64,000 bases of DNA from Hydrogenophaga pseudoflava NBRC 102511 (GTDB lineage: Bacteria; Pseudomonadota; Gammaproteobacteria; Burkholderiales; Burkholderiaceae_C). The position numbers were made by a program, and so were the translations under genes. The notes below the pieces were generated by a model. The model was not told where the DNA came from. It did not search any database and worked only from the letters and a program-made list of their open reading frames with translations. The stretch covers positions 124,001 through 188,000 of the forward strand of contig NZ_BCWQ01000011.1 in assembly GCF_001592285.1 (NCBI RefSeq). The letters are read 5' to 3'. Of the stretch, positions 1-9,336 are shown piece after piece; position 1 is the stretch's first letter; the number at the start of each line of letters is the position of its first letter.

Positions 1-12
1 CGGCTCAGCGCG

Positions 13-846
13 TCACTGCACCAGGGGCGAGTCCGCACCTTCGAGTTCGATGCCTTCAACCTTGGCCTGCCCCACCAGCAGCCGCATGTACTGCCGCAGC
101 GCGGTCGCGCGCGACTGGTGCTGCAGGCGCTGGCGGATCGCGTCGGCCACCTCTTCGTAGGCGGGCAGGGTGCCCTTCTTGCGGCCCAGCACCTCGATGA
201 TGTGCAGGCCGAAGCGCGTGTGCACCAGGCGCGGGTGCACGCCCATGCCCCAGCGCGAGTCGCTCTGGAAGAACAGCTCGTTGGCCAGTTCGGGCGCGCA
301 GTCTTCGGGCGTGACCCAGCCCAGGTCGCCGCCTTCGGCGCTGGACGGGCAGTTGGACAGCTCGGCCGCCAGCTGCTCGAAGCGGCCGGGCGGCACGTCC
401 TTGCGGATCAGTTCCAGCAGCGCGGCTTCGGCGCGCTGCGTCAGCGCGTGCACGTTCACACCCGGCGTGACGGCGAACAGGATGTGCCGCACATGCAGTG
501 CCTGGCCAACGATGAAGTGGTTCTTGTTGGCTTCGTAGTAGCGCTGGCACTCGTCGTCGGTCGGATCGGGCGAGACGACCTCGTCGTCGGTCATGGCCTC
601 AATCACGTGGCGCTCGGCCTCGTTGAGCGTGGGCGCCACCAGCCCGCTGAAGCGGGGCAGCAGGCCCTGGTGCACCGCGCGCTGGCGCAGCAGCTCGGTG
701 TAGGCGCGCTCGCGCAGGGTCTCGGCGTCCAGTGCCTCGCCCGGCTCGTGCAGCGCGATGCCGTTGATGCTGGCGGGCACGATCTGCATCTGGCCCGAGC
801 AGGCGCAGTGCGCGCTGCCGCAGCCTTGGGAGGTGCTGTCGCTCAT
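13..846 (-). CDS. Parvulin-type peptidyl-prolyl cis-trans isomerase of the nar operon
   Basis: A PpiC/NifM-like prolyl isomerase of 277 residues. The rotamase domain lies at about residues 115-220, with the typical LHVRHIL start, the EGGDLGW stretch and a closing FGLHIIEV strand. A SurA-N-like helical region precedes it. There is no signal peptide, so it should act in the cytoplasm, unlike PpiD or SurA. The N-terminus has a small cysteine cluster (C9, C14, C16). The start was chosen because AAGGA lies six bases before this ATG; two other in-frame ATGs sit just upstream. It follows narI by 20 bases and is surely cotranscribed, so a role in folding or maturing the nitrate reductase is likely. 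That role is inferred from position. Confidence 0.88.
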   Translation of the reverse strand: MSDSTSQGCGSAHCACSGQMQIVPASINGIALHEPGEALDAETLRERAYTELLRQRAVHQGLLPRFSGLVAPTLNEAERHVIEAMTDDEVVSPDPTDDECQRYYEANKNHFIVGQALHVRHILFAVTPGVNVHALTQRAEAALLELIRKDVPPGRFEQLAAELSNCPSSAEGGDLGWVTPEDCAPELANELFFQSDSRWGMGVHPRLVHTRFGLHIIEVLGRKKGTLPAYEEVADAIRQRLQHQSRATALRQYMRLLVGQAKVEGIELEGADSPLVQ

Positions 847-866
847 GGTCATTCCTTGTTGCATGT

Positions 867-1592
867 TCAGCGACCCCGCTGGCTCAGGGGTTGCTGGGGC
901 GTCATGCCGACGCGGCGGCTGCGCACCACCTGGTAGGGACGCGTGATGTAGGCCAGCGTGCCGAAGCCGCTCCACACGTGCACCAGGCGGGTGAACGGGA
1001 AGATCAGGAAGATGCTCATGCCCAGGAACATGTGGGCCTTGAACACCCAGCTGGCATCAGCGATCAGCTCGGCCGCGCCACCGCGGAAGGTGACGATGCG
1101 CTGCGCCCATTCGGCCAGCAGCATCATCATGCCGCCGTCCAGGTGCTGGGCAGACAGCGGGATGGTGGCCAGGCCCAGCGCGAACTGCGCCCACAGCAGC
1201 CACAGCAGCACGATGTCACTCGTCTTGCTGGTGGCGCGGATGCGCGCGTCCGACAGGCGCCGGTGCAGCAGCAGGCTCACGCCGATGAAGCCGAACAGGC
1301 CGAACAGGCCGCCCGAGACCATGGCCATGAGCTGCTTGGCGCCCGCGGTCATGAAGGGCTCGTACACCGCGTGCGGCGTGAGCATGCCCACCGTGTGGCC
1401 AAAGAACAGGAACAGGATGCCGACGTGGAACAGGTTGCTGCCCCAGCGCAGCTGTCCCTTGCGCAGCAGCTGCGAGGAATCGCTCTTCCAGCTGTACTGG
1501 TCGCGGTCGAAGCGGATCAGGCTGCCCAGCAAAAAGACAGTGAGCGCGATGTACGGATAGATGCCGAAGACGAAGTTGTGGAAGCCGTTCAT
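867..1592 (-). CDS. narI: Respiratory nitrate reductase gamma subunit (cytochrome b)
   Basis: The membrane diheme b subunit that takes electrons from quinol and passes them to NarH. At 241 residues it has the usual family length, and hydrophobic segments from the N-terminus (about residue 5) through to about residue 205 fit the five-helix NarI fold, with histidines placed for two hemes. It begins inside the narJ stop codon (ATGA overlap), so translation is coupled. It closes the narGHJI set; the parvulin gene follows. Confidence 0.97.
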   Translation of the reverse strand: MNGFHNFVFGIYPYIALTVFLLGSLIRFDRDQYSWKSDSSQLLRKGQLRWGSNLFHVGILFLFFGHTVGMLTPHAVYEPFMTAGAKQLMAMVSGGLFGLFGFIGVSLLLHRRLSDARIRATSKTSDIVLLWLLWAQFALGLATIPLSAQHLDGGMMMLLAEWAQRIVTFRGGAAELIADASWVFKAHMFLGMSIFLIFPFTRLVHVWSGFGTLAYITRPYQVVRSRRVGMTPQQPLSQRGR

Positions 1593-2269
1593 GCTGCGAC
1601 TCCTTGAGAAGCGTTGGATTTCTGGCGGACGATGTGGATGGGCTGTGCCTGGCCGGGCCGGTTCTGGCCGCGGGTGGCGCAGCCGTCGAAGGCCTCGGGT
1701 TCGGCCCAGGCCTCGTCGAGCGCCTCGTCGGCCTTGAAGGGCACGGCCTCGGCCTTCTGGCCGGCCAGCTCCAGCACGGCGGCGACGACGGCGGCGTAGG
1801 GGCTCTCGCGTTTGAGCAGGGCGCTGAAGATGGCGTTCAGGATGTGCGCCACCTCACCGAGGAAGGCCTTGGCCAGCGCGGGCGGCTGGGTGGAGGCGAA
1901 CTCCAGCACCACGCCCAGGTGGTCGGGCAGCTCCTCAGGGCCGAGGTAGAGGCCGGCCTTCTCGTAGGTCTGCACCAGGTCGATCATGGCCGGGCCGCGG
2001 TCGCGCGAGTCGCCGTGCACATGTTCGAACAAATGCAGCGAGGTGGCGCGGCCACGGTCGAAGGTCTCGACGTAGCGGGCTTCCACCTCCAGCGGGTCGC
2101 GGCGCACCAGGTCGGCGGCCAGCGCGCGCAGCTCGGCGCGGCGCGCGGCGGGCACCGCGGCCTCTTCGTCGATGGCCGCGATCAGCGGCGCCAGATCGCT
2201 GCGCAGCTGCGCATCGGGGTAGGCCAGCAGGCGCGCCAGCGCGCGCAGGGAATAGCGGGTGTTCTTCAT
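1589..2269 (-). CDS. narJ: Nitrate reductase assembly chaperone NarJ
   Basis: A cytoplasmic TorD/DmsD-family chaperone that binds apo-NarG and guides molybdenum cofactor and Fe-S insertion. It is not part of the final enzyme. At 226 residues it matches NarJ, including the LLAYPD start motif near residue 15 and the FEHVHGDSRDRG segment near residue 90, a strongly conserved NarJ signature. A much longer open frame runs upstream, but this ATG follows an AAGGAAA ribosome site and sits just after narH. It overlaps narI by four bases. Confidence 0.97.
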   Translation of the reverse strand: MKNTRYSLRALARLLAYPDAQLRSDLAPLIAAIDEEAAVPAARRAELRALAADLVRRDPLEVEARYVETFDRGRATSLHLFEHVHGDSRDRGPAMIDLVQTYEKAGLYLGPEELPDHLGVVLEFASTQPPALAKAFLGEVAHILNAIFSALLKRESPYAAVVAAVLELAGQKAEAVPFKADEALDEAWAEPEAFDGCATRGQNRPGQAQPIHIVRQKSNASQGVAA

Positions 2270-2280
2270 GGCGTTTCCTT

Positions 2281-3813
2281 TCAGACCACCGACTGGATCG
2301 GGATGGTGCGGCGCTTGCTGCCACCGAACAGGCTGGTTTCCGAGGCGCCGTCCGAGCAGCCGTTGCCGAACGAGAAGCCGCAGCCGCCGCGCAGGTCGAA
2401 GGCGTTTTCGGCGTACTCGCGGTGCGAACTGGGAATGACGAAGCGGTCTTCGTAGTTGGCAATGGCCATGATCTGGTACATCTCCTCGACCTCGGCGCGG
2501 CTCAGGCCGGTCTGCTCCAGCACCTTGAGGTTCTCCACGCCGTCCACGTGCTTGCCGCGCTGGTAGGCGCGCATGGCCAGCATGCGTTCGAGCGCGCGCA
2601 CCACCGGCGCGGTGTCGCCCGCGGTCAGCAGGTTGGCCAGGTACTGCAGCGGAATGCGCATCTGGCTGAAGTCGGGCAGCTCGCCGTTGGCACCGATCTG
2701 GCCGGCGTTGGCGGCGGCGCTGATCGGCGAGAGCGGCGGCACGTACCAGACCATGGGCAGGGTGCGGTACTCGGGGTGCAGCGGCAGCGCGATCTTCCAG
2801 TCGATGGCCATCTTGTAGACCGGGCTCTTGCGCGCGCCTTCGAGCCAGCTCTCGGGGATGCCGTCGGCACGGGCCTGCTCGATCACGGCCGGGTCGTTGG
2901 GGTCGAGGAACAGGTCGAGCTGGGCCTGGTAGAGGTCCTTCTCGTCGGGCACGCTGGCGGCCTCGGCGATGCGGTCGGCGTCGTACAGCACCACGCCCAG
3001 GTAGCGGATGCGGCCCACACAGGTCTCGCTGCACACGGTGGGCTGGCCGGCCTCGATGCGCGGGTAGCAGAAGATGCACTTCTCGGCCTTGCCGGTCTGC
3101 CAGTTGTAGTAGATCTTCTTGTAGGGGCAGCCGCTGACGCACATGCGCCAGCCGCGGCACTTGTCCTGGTCGATCAGGACGATGCCGTCGTCCTCGCGCT
3201 TGTAGATCGAGCCCGAGGGGCACGATGCCACGCACGCCGGGTTCAGGCAGTGCTCGCACAGGCGCGGCAGGTACATCATGAAGGTGTTCTCGAACTGGCC
3301 GACCATGTCCTTCTGGACCTGCTCGAAGTTCGCGAGGTTGGCGTCCGCGCTGCGCTTGCTGAACTCGCCGCCCAGGATTTCTTCCCAGTTCGGGCCCCAC
3401 TCGATCTTCTCCATGCGCTGGCCGGTGATCAGGCTGCGCGGCCGTGCGGTGGGCGCGGCCTTCACTTCGGGCGCCGACTGCAGATGGTCGTAGTCGAAGG
3501 TGAAGGGTTCGTAGTAGTCGTCGATCTGCGGCAGGTTGGGGTTGCTGAAGATCTTCATCAGCAGCGACCACTTGCCACCCTGCTTGGGCACGATGGACCC
3601 GTCGGCCTTGCGGACCCAGCCGCCGTTCCACTTGTCCTGGTTCTCCCATTCCTTGGGGTAACCGATGCCGGGCTTGGTTTCCACGTTGTTGAACCAGGCG
3701 TATTCCACGCCGGGGCGGCTGGTCCAGACGTTCTTGCAGGTGACCGAACAGGTGTGGCAACCGATGCACTTGTCCAGGTTCAGCACCATCGCGATTTGGG
3801 CACGTACTTTCAT
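2281..3813 (-). CDS. narH: Respiratory nitrate reductase beta subunit (Fe-S)
   Basis: The four-cluster electron-transfer subunit that links NarI hemes to the NarG active site on the cytoplasmic face. It has 510 residues. The first cluster motif is visible at C16, C19, C22 and C26. Further ferredoxin motifs follow near residues 180-250. One has Trp in place of Cys (CRGWRMC), the hallmark of the 3Fe-4S cluster of NarH. The start ATG follows AGGAGAA and lies 20 bases after narG, whereas longer in-frame starts would overlap narG. narJ begins 11 bases after its stop. Confidence 0.98.
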   Translation of the reverse strand: MKVRAQIAMVLNLDKCIGCHTCSVTCKNVWTSRPGVEYAWFNNVETKPGIGYPKEWENQDKWNGGWVRKADGSIVPKQGGKWSLLMKIFSNPNLPQIDDYYEPFTFDYDHLQSAPEVKAAPTARPRSLITGQRMEKIEWGPNWEEILGGEFSKRSADANLANFEQVQKDMVGQFENTFMMYLPRLCEHCLNPACVASCPSGSIYKREDDGIVLIDQDKCRGWRMCVSGCPYKKIYYNWQTGKAEKCIFCYPRIEAGQPTVCSETCVGRIRYLGVVLYDADRIAEAASVPDEKDLYQAQLDLFLDPNDPAVIEQARADGIPESWLEGARKSPVYKMAIDWKIALPLHPEYRTLPMVWYVPPLSPISAAANAGQIGANGELPDFSQMRIPLQYLANLLTAGDTAPVVRALERMLAMRAYQRGKHVDGVENLKVLEQTGLSRAEVEEMYQIMAIANYEDRFVIPSSHREYAENAFDLRGGCGFSFGNGCSDGASETSLFGGSKRRTIPIQSVV

Positions 3814-3833
3814 CTTGTTTTCTCCTGTGCTGA

Positions 3834-6800
3834 TCAAGCCTGGACCGTGTCGTTGCCTTCGCCGTCGAGCCAGTCGATCTTGCGCATCTTGCGCACGATG
3901 ACGAACTCGTCGCGGTTGGTGCCGATGGTTCCGTAGTAGTTGAAGCCGTAGCTGAACTGCGCGTAGCCGCCGATCATGTGGGTCGGTTTGGTCACGATGC
4001 GGGTGACCGAGTTGTGGATGCCGCCGCGGGTGTTGGTGATCTCGGCACCGGGGGTGTTGATGATCTTTTCCTGCGCGTGGTACATGAGCACCATGCCCGG
4101 GTTCACGCGCTGGCTCACCACCGCGCGCGCCGCGATGGCGCCGTTGGTGTTGAACAGCTCGACCCAGTCGTTGTCTTCGATGCCGGCGTTCTTCGCGTCG
4201 TCCTCGCTCAGCCAGATCACCGGGCCGCCGCGGTTGAGCGTGAGCATGTGCAGGTTGTCGCTGTACGTGCTGTGGATGCCCCACTTCTGGTGCGGCGTGA
4301 TGAAGTTGAGGCTGATCTCCTTGTTGCCGTTGGGACGGCGGTCGATCATGTCGCCCACGGTCTTGAGGTCGACCGGCGGGCGGTAGCTGGAGAGGCCCTC
4401 ACCGAAGGCGAGCATCCAGGGGTGGTCCAGGTAGAACTGCTGGCGGCCGGTGAGGGTGCGCCATGGGATCAGCTCGTGCACGTTGGTGTAGCCGGCGTTG
4501 TACGAGACCTTTTCCGATTCGAGGCCGGACCAGGTGGGCGAAGAAATGATCTTGCGCGGCTGGGCCTGGATGTCGCGGAAGCGGATCTTCTCGTCCTCGC
4601 GGTGCAGGGCCAGGTGGGTGTGGTCGCGGCCGGTGATCTTGGACAGCGCCTCCCAGGCCTTCACGGCCACGTGGCCGTTGGTCTCGGGCGCCAGCTGCAG
4701 CACCACCTCGCAGGCGTCGATGTCGCTGTCGATGCGGGCCAGGCCCTTGGCCGCGCCCTCGGTGTGCACGGTGCCGTTGAGTTCCTTTAGCTGGCCGACC
4801 TCGGTCTGGGTGTTCCAGCCGATGCCCTTGCCGCCGTTGCCCACCTTGTCCATCAGCGGGCCCAGGGCGGTGAAACGGGCGTAGGTGTTGGGGTAGTCGC
4901 GCTCGACCACCGAGATGCTCGGAGCAGTGACGCCCGGGACCAGATCGCACTCGCCCTTCTTCCATTCCTTGACGTCAAACGGCTGGGCCAGCTCGGACGC
5001 GGTGTCGTGCATCAGCGGCGTGAGCATGAGCTCTTTCTCGACCCCCAGGTGGCCGACGCAGACCTCGCTGTAGGCCTTGGCGAAACCTTTGTAGATCTCC
5101 CAGTCGCTCTTGCTCTGCCAGGCCGGGTCCACCGCGGTGGACAGCGGGTGGATGAAGGGGTGCATGTCGCTGGTGTTGAGGTCGTTCTTCTCGTACCAGG
5201 TGGCGGTGGGCAGCACGATGTCCGAATACAGGCAGGTCGTGCTCATGCGGAAGTCCAGCGTGACCACCAGGTCCAGCTTGCCTTCGGGCGCCTGGGCGTG
5301 CCACTCGACTTCCGTCGGTTTCGCATCGTTGGGGCCCAGGTCCTTGCCCTGCACGCCGTGGGTGGTGCCCAGCAGGTGCTTGAGGAAGTACTCGTGGCCC
5401 TTGCCGCTGGAGCCCAGGATGTTGGAGCGCCAGACGAACATGTTGCGCGGCCAGTTGGCCGGGTGGTCCGGGTCCTCGCAGCTCATCTTCAGCGAGCCGT
5501 CCTTGAGCGCCTTGACCGCGTAGTCCTTGGGGTCCATGCCGACGGCGGTGGCGTCTTTCACCACCTGCATCGGGTTGGTCTGCAGCTGCGGTGCGCTGGG
5601 CAGCCAGCCCATGCGCTCGGCGCGCACGTTGTAGTCGATCAGGCTGCCGCCGAACTTCGATTTGTCGGCCAGCGGCGAAAGGATCTCGTCCACGCCCAGC
5701 TTCTCGTAGCGCCACTGGTCGGTGTGGGCGTAGAAGAAGCTGGTGGAGTTCATCTGGCGCGGCGGACGCACCCAGTCCAGCGCAAACGCGAGAGCGGTCC
5801 AGCCGGTCTGCGGGCGCAGCTTTTCCTGGCCCACGTAGTGCGCCCAGCCACCGCCGCTCTGGCCGATGCAGCCGCACATCATCAGCATGTTGATGATGCC
5901 GCGGTAGTTCATGTCGCTGTGGTACCAGTGGTTCATGGCCGCGCCGATGATGACCATGGACTTGCCCTTGGTCTTGTCGGCGTTGTCGGCGAACTGGCGC
6001 GCCACGGCGATCACCTGGTCGCGCTTGACGCCGGTGATCTTCTCCTGCCAGGCGGGCGTGTAGGGCGTGTCCTGGTCGTAGCTGGTGGCGCCGGTGTCGC
6101 CCGGCAGGCCACGGTTCACGCCGTAGTTGGCGACCGTCAGGTCGAACACGGTGGCGACCAGCGCGTAGCGCTCTTCACCGGCCTTGCCCAGCTTGATGCG
6201 GCGCACCGGCACCTGGCGCACCAGCACGTCGTCGGTGGCGCTGGCCTGCTTGTTGGCGGTGAAGTTGGGGGTGTCGATACCGCCGAAATACGGGAAGGCG
6301 ACCTCGCCCACTTCGTATTCGCTGCCCTCGCCTTCCATCAGGCTGAGCTTGAGCTTGACCTGCTCGTCGCCGCGCGCTTCCTTGTCTTCCAGGTTCCACT
6401 TGCCGGCGTCGGTGCGGCCTTCGGCGCCCCAGCGGAAACCGATGGAGCCGTTGGGCAGCACGACCTTGTCGTCCTGGTCGATGGCGACCGTCTTCCAGTC
6501 GGGGTTGTTGGCCTGGCCCAGCTTGCCGTTGAAGTCGCTGGCGCGCAGGTAGCGGCCGGGCACCACGACCTTGCGGCCGTCGGGCAGGGTACGCTCTTCC
6601 AGCTGCACCAGGTTGGGCATGTCGGTGTAGCGGCGCACGTAGTCGTCGAAGTACGACGAGCGCTTGTCGAAATAGAACTCCTTGAGGATCACGTGGCCCA
6701 TGGCCATGGCAATCGCCGCGTCCGTGCCCTGCTTGGGGTGCATCCAGAGGTCGCAGAGCTTGCTGATCTCGGCGTAGTCGGGCGTGATCGCCACGGTCTT

Positions 6801-7628
6801 CGCACCCTTGTAGCGGACTTCGGTGAAGAAGTGGGCGTCGGGCGTGCGGGTCTGGGGCACGTTGGAGCCCCAGGCGATGATGTAGGTGGAGTTGTACCAG
6901 TCGGCCGATTCGGGCACGTCGGTCTGTTCGCCCCAGACCTGCGGGCTGGCCGGCGGCAGGTCGCAGTACCAGTCGTAGAAGCTCATGCACACGCCGCCGA
7001 TGAGCGAGAGATAGCGCGAGCCGGCGGCGTAGCTGATCATGGACATGGCCGGGATGGGCGAGAAGCCGATCACACGGTCCGGGCCGTACTTCTTGGCGGT
7101 GTAGACGTTGGCGGCGGCCACCAGCTGGTTCACTTCGTCCCAGGTGCTGCGCACCATGCCGCCCAGGCCGCGCTGCTGCTGCCATTCGCGTCGGGCATCC
7201 TGGTTCTCGACAATGGCGGCCCAGGCGTCCACCGGGCTCCTGGCCACGGCCAGCGCGGCGCGCCAGTGCTGCAGCAGCTTGCCGCGCACCATCGGGTACT
7301 TCACGCGGTTGGCGGAGTACAGGTACCAGCTGTAGGACGCGCCACGGGCGCAGCCGCGCGGCTCGTGGTTGGGCAGGTCGGCGCGGGTGCGCGGGTAGTC
7401 GGTCTGCTGGGTTTCCCAGGTGACGATGCCACCCTTGACATAGATCTTCCACGAGCAGGAGCCCGTGCAGTTCACGCCGTGGGTGGAGCGCACGATCTTG
7501 TCGTGCGCCCAGCGGTCGCGGTAGGCGTCTTCCCAGGTGCGGTCCTCGCCGGTGGTGATGCCGTGCGAACCGGAGAAGCTTTCAGTGGGAGCCGTGAAAT
7601 GGCTCAGGCGGTCGAGGAAGTGACTCAT
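3834..7628 (-). CDS. narG: Respiratory nitrate reductase alpha subunit (molybdopterin)
   Basis: The catalytic subunit, reducing nitrate to nitrite at a Mo-bis-MGD centre with one FS0 cluster. It has 1264 residues, normal for NarG. The FS0 ligands are visible as H50, C54, C58 and C93, with histidine as first ligand as in known NarG proteins. No Tat signal is seen, which fits a cytoplasm-facing membrane-bound Nar rather than periplasmic Nap. The ATG (MSHFLDR) was preferred over one 20 codons upstream because it matches NarG N-termini. It lies 37 bases after narK2 and 20 bases before narH. Confidence 0.98.
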   Translation of the reverse strand: MSHFLDRLSHFTAPTESFSGSHGITTGEDRTWEDAYRDRWAHDKIVRSTHGVNCTGSCSWKIYVKGGIVTWETQQTDYPRTRADLPNHEPRGCARGASYSWYLYSANRVKYPMVRGKLLQHWRAALAVARSPVDAWAAIVENQDARREWQQQRGLGGMVRSTWDEVNQLVAAANVYTAKKYGPDRVIGFSPIPAMSMISYAAGSRYLSLIGGVCMSFYDWYCDLPPASPQVWGEQTDVPESADWYNSTYIIAWGSNVPQTRTPDAHFFTEVRYKGAKTVAITPDYAEISKLCDLWMHPKQGTDAAIAMAMGHVILKEFYFDKRSSYFDDYVRRYTDMPNLVQLEERTLPDGRKVVVPGRYLRASDFNGKLGQANNPDWKTVAIDQDDKVVLPNGSIGFRWGAEGRTDAGKWNLEDKEARGDEQVKLKLSLMEGEGSEYEVGEVAFPYFGGIDTPNFTANKQASATDDVLVRQVPVRRIKLGKAGEERYALVATVFDLTVANYGVNRGLPGDTGATSYDQDTPYTPAWQEKITGVKRDQVIAVARQFADNADKTKGKSMVIIGAAMNHWYHSDMNYRGIINMLMMCGCIGQSGGGWAHYVGQEKLRPQTGWTALAFALDWVRPPRQMNSTSFFYAHTDQWRYEKLGVDEILSPLADKSKFGGSLIDYNVRAERMGWLPSAPQLQTNPMQVVKDATAVGMDPKDYAVKALKDGSLKMSCEDPDHPANWPRNMFVWRSNILGSSGKGHEYFLKHLLGTTHGVQGKDLGPNDAKPTEVEWHAQAPEGKLDLVVTLDFRMSTTCLYSDIVLPTATWYEKNDLNTSDMHPFIHPLSTAVDPAWQSKSDWEIYKGFAKAYSEVCVGHLGVEKELMLTPLMHDTASELAQPFDVKEWKKGECDLVPGVTAPSISVVERDYPNTYARFTALGPLMDKVGNGGKGIGWNTQTEVGQLKELNGTVHTEGAAKGLARIDSDIDACEVVLQLAPETNGHVAVKAWEALSKITGRDHTHLALHREDEKIRFRDIQAQPRKIISSPTWSGLESEKVSYNAGYTNVHELIPWRTLTGRQQFYLDHPWMLAFGEGLSSYRPPVDLKTVGDMIDRRPNGNKEISLNFITPHQKWGIHSTYSDNLHMLTLNRGGPVIWLSEDDAKNAGIEDNDWVELFNTNGAIAARAVVSQRVNPGMVLMYHAQEKIINTPGAEITNTRGGIHNSVTRIVTKPTHMIGGYAQFSYGFNYYGTIGTNRDEFVIVRKMRKIDWLDGEGNDTVQA

Positions 7629-7665
7629 CGTGGGGGTCTCCGAAAAAAGCGTGTCTTGGGGGCGC

Positions 7666-9318
7666 TCAGGGGTTCTTGATCTCGGCACCCTTGCGCAGGT
7701 AGAACCACCAGTTCAGCACCAGGCACAGGGCGTAGAAGACGGCGAAGCCGTAGAAGGCGAGCTGCGGGGTGCCGGCCTTGATGTACTGGCCGATCAGCAC
7801 CGGCGCGATGAAGGCGCCGTAGGCGGCGACCGCCGAGGTCCATCCCAGCACGGGGCCGGCCTGGGCGCGGTCGAAGATCACGCCGATGGTGCGGAAGGTG
7901 GAGCCGTTGCCGATGCCGCTGGCGAAGAACAGCACCATGAACAGGCCCAGGAACATCGGGAAGTACTGCTCGGGCGTGGCCGAGCTGTAGGCCTGCATCA
8001 TCACGTAGCCCACGGCCACGGCGGCGGCGGCCATGACCGCGGTGATCACCTGGGTCACGATGGAGCCCCCGATCTTGTCGCTGATCCAGCCGCCGATGGG
8101 CCGCACCGCGGCGCCGACGAAGGGGCCGATCCAGGCGTAGGTCAGGGCCGAGGGGGCGTTGGGGTTCTTCAGCGTGTGCTGCATGACGCCGGCGGCGTCG
8201 GGGATGTGCTGGAAGCCGAAGATCACGGTGATGGCCAGGGGCAGCGCCATCGAGAAGCCGATGAAGGAACCGAAGGTGACGATGTAGAGCGCGGTCAGCG
8301 ACCAGGTGTGCTTGTTGCTGAAGATGGCGAACTGCTTCTTCACGCCTTCCTTCATCTCGCCGAAGGCGGCCAGGCGCATCACGGCCAGGGCCATCACGAT
8401 GTCCAGCGGGATCGCGACCCACATGCTCAGCACGCCCAGGCCGGTGGGCTTGGGCAGGTAGAGCCAGAGCATGAACACCGTGGGCACGAAGGCCAGGGTG
8501 TAGAGGTAGGTGATCTTGGCGAACGCGACGATCGGGCTGCCGGTGTTGGGCGAGACGGTCTTGAGGTTGCTCATGCCGAACCAGCACAGCGCGCCCAGCG
8601 GCACCAGCGAGAACACCCAGGCGAAGCCGGCGTTCTGTACCCAGGTCGGTGTGCCGGCGGCGATCTTGCCGAACAGCCAGCCGCTGTCCTTCACCAGCGT
8701 CATGGGCTCACCGCCGAAAGCGCCCAGCAGCGGCAGCGTCATGACCACAGGGATCACGATCTGCATCGTGGTCACGCCGAAGTTGCCCAGGCCGGCGTTC
8801 AGGCCCAGCGCCGTGCCCTGCAGGCGCTTGGGGAAGAAGGTGCTGATGTTGGACATCGAGCTGGCGAAGTTGCCGCCGCCCACGCCCGACCACAGGGCCA
8901 TCAGCTGGAAGGACCACAGCGGCCACTCGGGGTGCTGCAGCACGATGCCGGTGCCGATCGCCGGGGCCAGCAGCATCGAGGTGGTCAGGAAGATGGTGTT
9001 GCGGCCACCGGCCAGGCGGATCAGGAAGGACGCCGGGATGCGCATGGTGGCGCCGGAGATGCCCGCGATGGCGGTCAGCGTGAACAGCTCGGCCTGGGTG
9101 AAGGGGAAGCCCAGGTTGAGCATCTGCACGGTGATGATCCCCCACATGCCCCAGACCGCGAAGCCGCACAGCAGGGCGGGGATCGAGATCCAGAGGTTGC
9201 GGTAGGCGATCTTGCTGCCGGTGGTGGCCCAGAAGCCTTCGTCTTCGGGACGCCAGTCCTGCACATCCGCGCCCGTGGGCGCGCCGGGGGAGGCGATGGG
9301 TTTGGTATGGGTGTTCAT
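7666..9318 (-). CDS. narK2: MFS nitrate/nitrite transporter, second copy (NarK2 type)
   Basis: A 12-helix major facilitator of the NarK/NasA nitrate-nitrite porter family, 550 residues. That is longer than the other copy because of an N-terminal cytoplasmic extension of about 45 residues and a long central loop. Glycine-rich nitrate-signature helices occur near residues 115-165. In related operons the paired transporters divide nitrate/proton symport and nitrate/nitrite antiport; the longer one is usually the antiporter, but I cannot assign this from sequence alone. It lies between narK1 and narG in one operon. Confidence 0.93.
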   Translation of the reverse strand: MNTHTKPIASPGAPTGADVQDWRPEDEGFWATTGSKIAYRNLWISIPALLCGFAVWGMWGIITVQMLNLGFPFTQAELFTLTAIAGISGATMRIPASFLIRLAGGRNTIFLTTSMLLAPAIGTGIVLQHPEWPLWSFQLMALWSGVGGGNFASSMSNISTFFPKRLQGTALGLNAGLGNFGVTTMQIVIPVVMTLPLLGAFGGEPMTLVKDSGWLFGKIAAGTPTWVQNAGFAWVFSLVPLGALCWFGMSNLKTVSPNTGSPIVAFAKITYLYTLAFVPTVFMLWLYLPKPTGLGVLSMWVAIPLDIVMALAVMRLAAFGEMKEGVKKQFAIFSNKHTWSLTALYIVTFGSFIGFSMALPLAITVIFGFQHIPDAAGVMQHTLKNPNAPSALTYAWIGPFVGAAVRPIGGWISDKIGGSIVTQVITAVMAAAAVAVGYVMMQAYSSATPEQYFPMFLGLFMVLFFASGIGNGSTFRTIGVIFDRAQAGPVLGWTSAVAAYGAFIAPVLIGQYIKAGTPQLAFYGFAVFYALCLVLNWWFYLRKGAEIKNP

Positions 9319-9336
9319 GGGGATGACCCGAGGTGA

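Noticed and set aside
2422..3936. Open frame of 504 codons opposite narH
   Set aside because: Antisense shadow of narH with compositionally biased translation.
5007..7679. Very long open frame (890 codons) on the plus strand opposite narG
   Set aside because: It mirrors narG codon structure in a GC-rich genome, its translation is low-complexity (His/Val/Gly/Ala-rich) and it matches no family; narG is certain.
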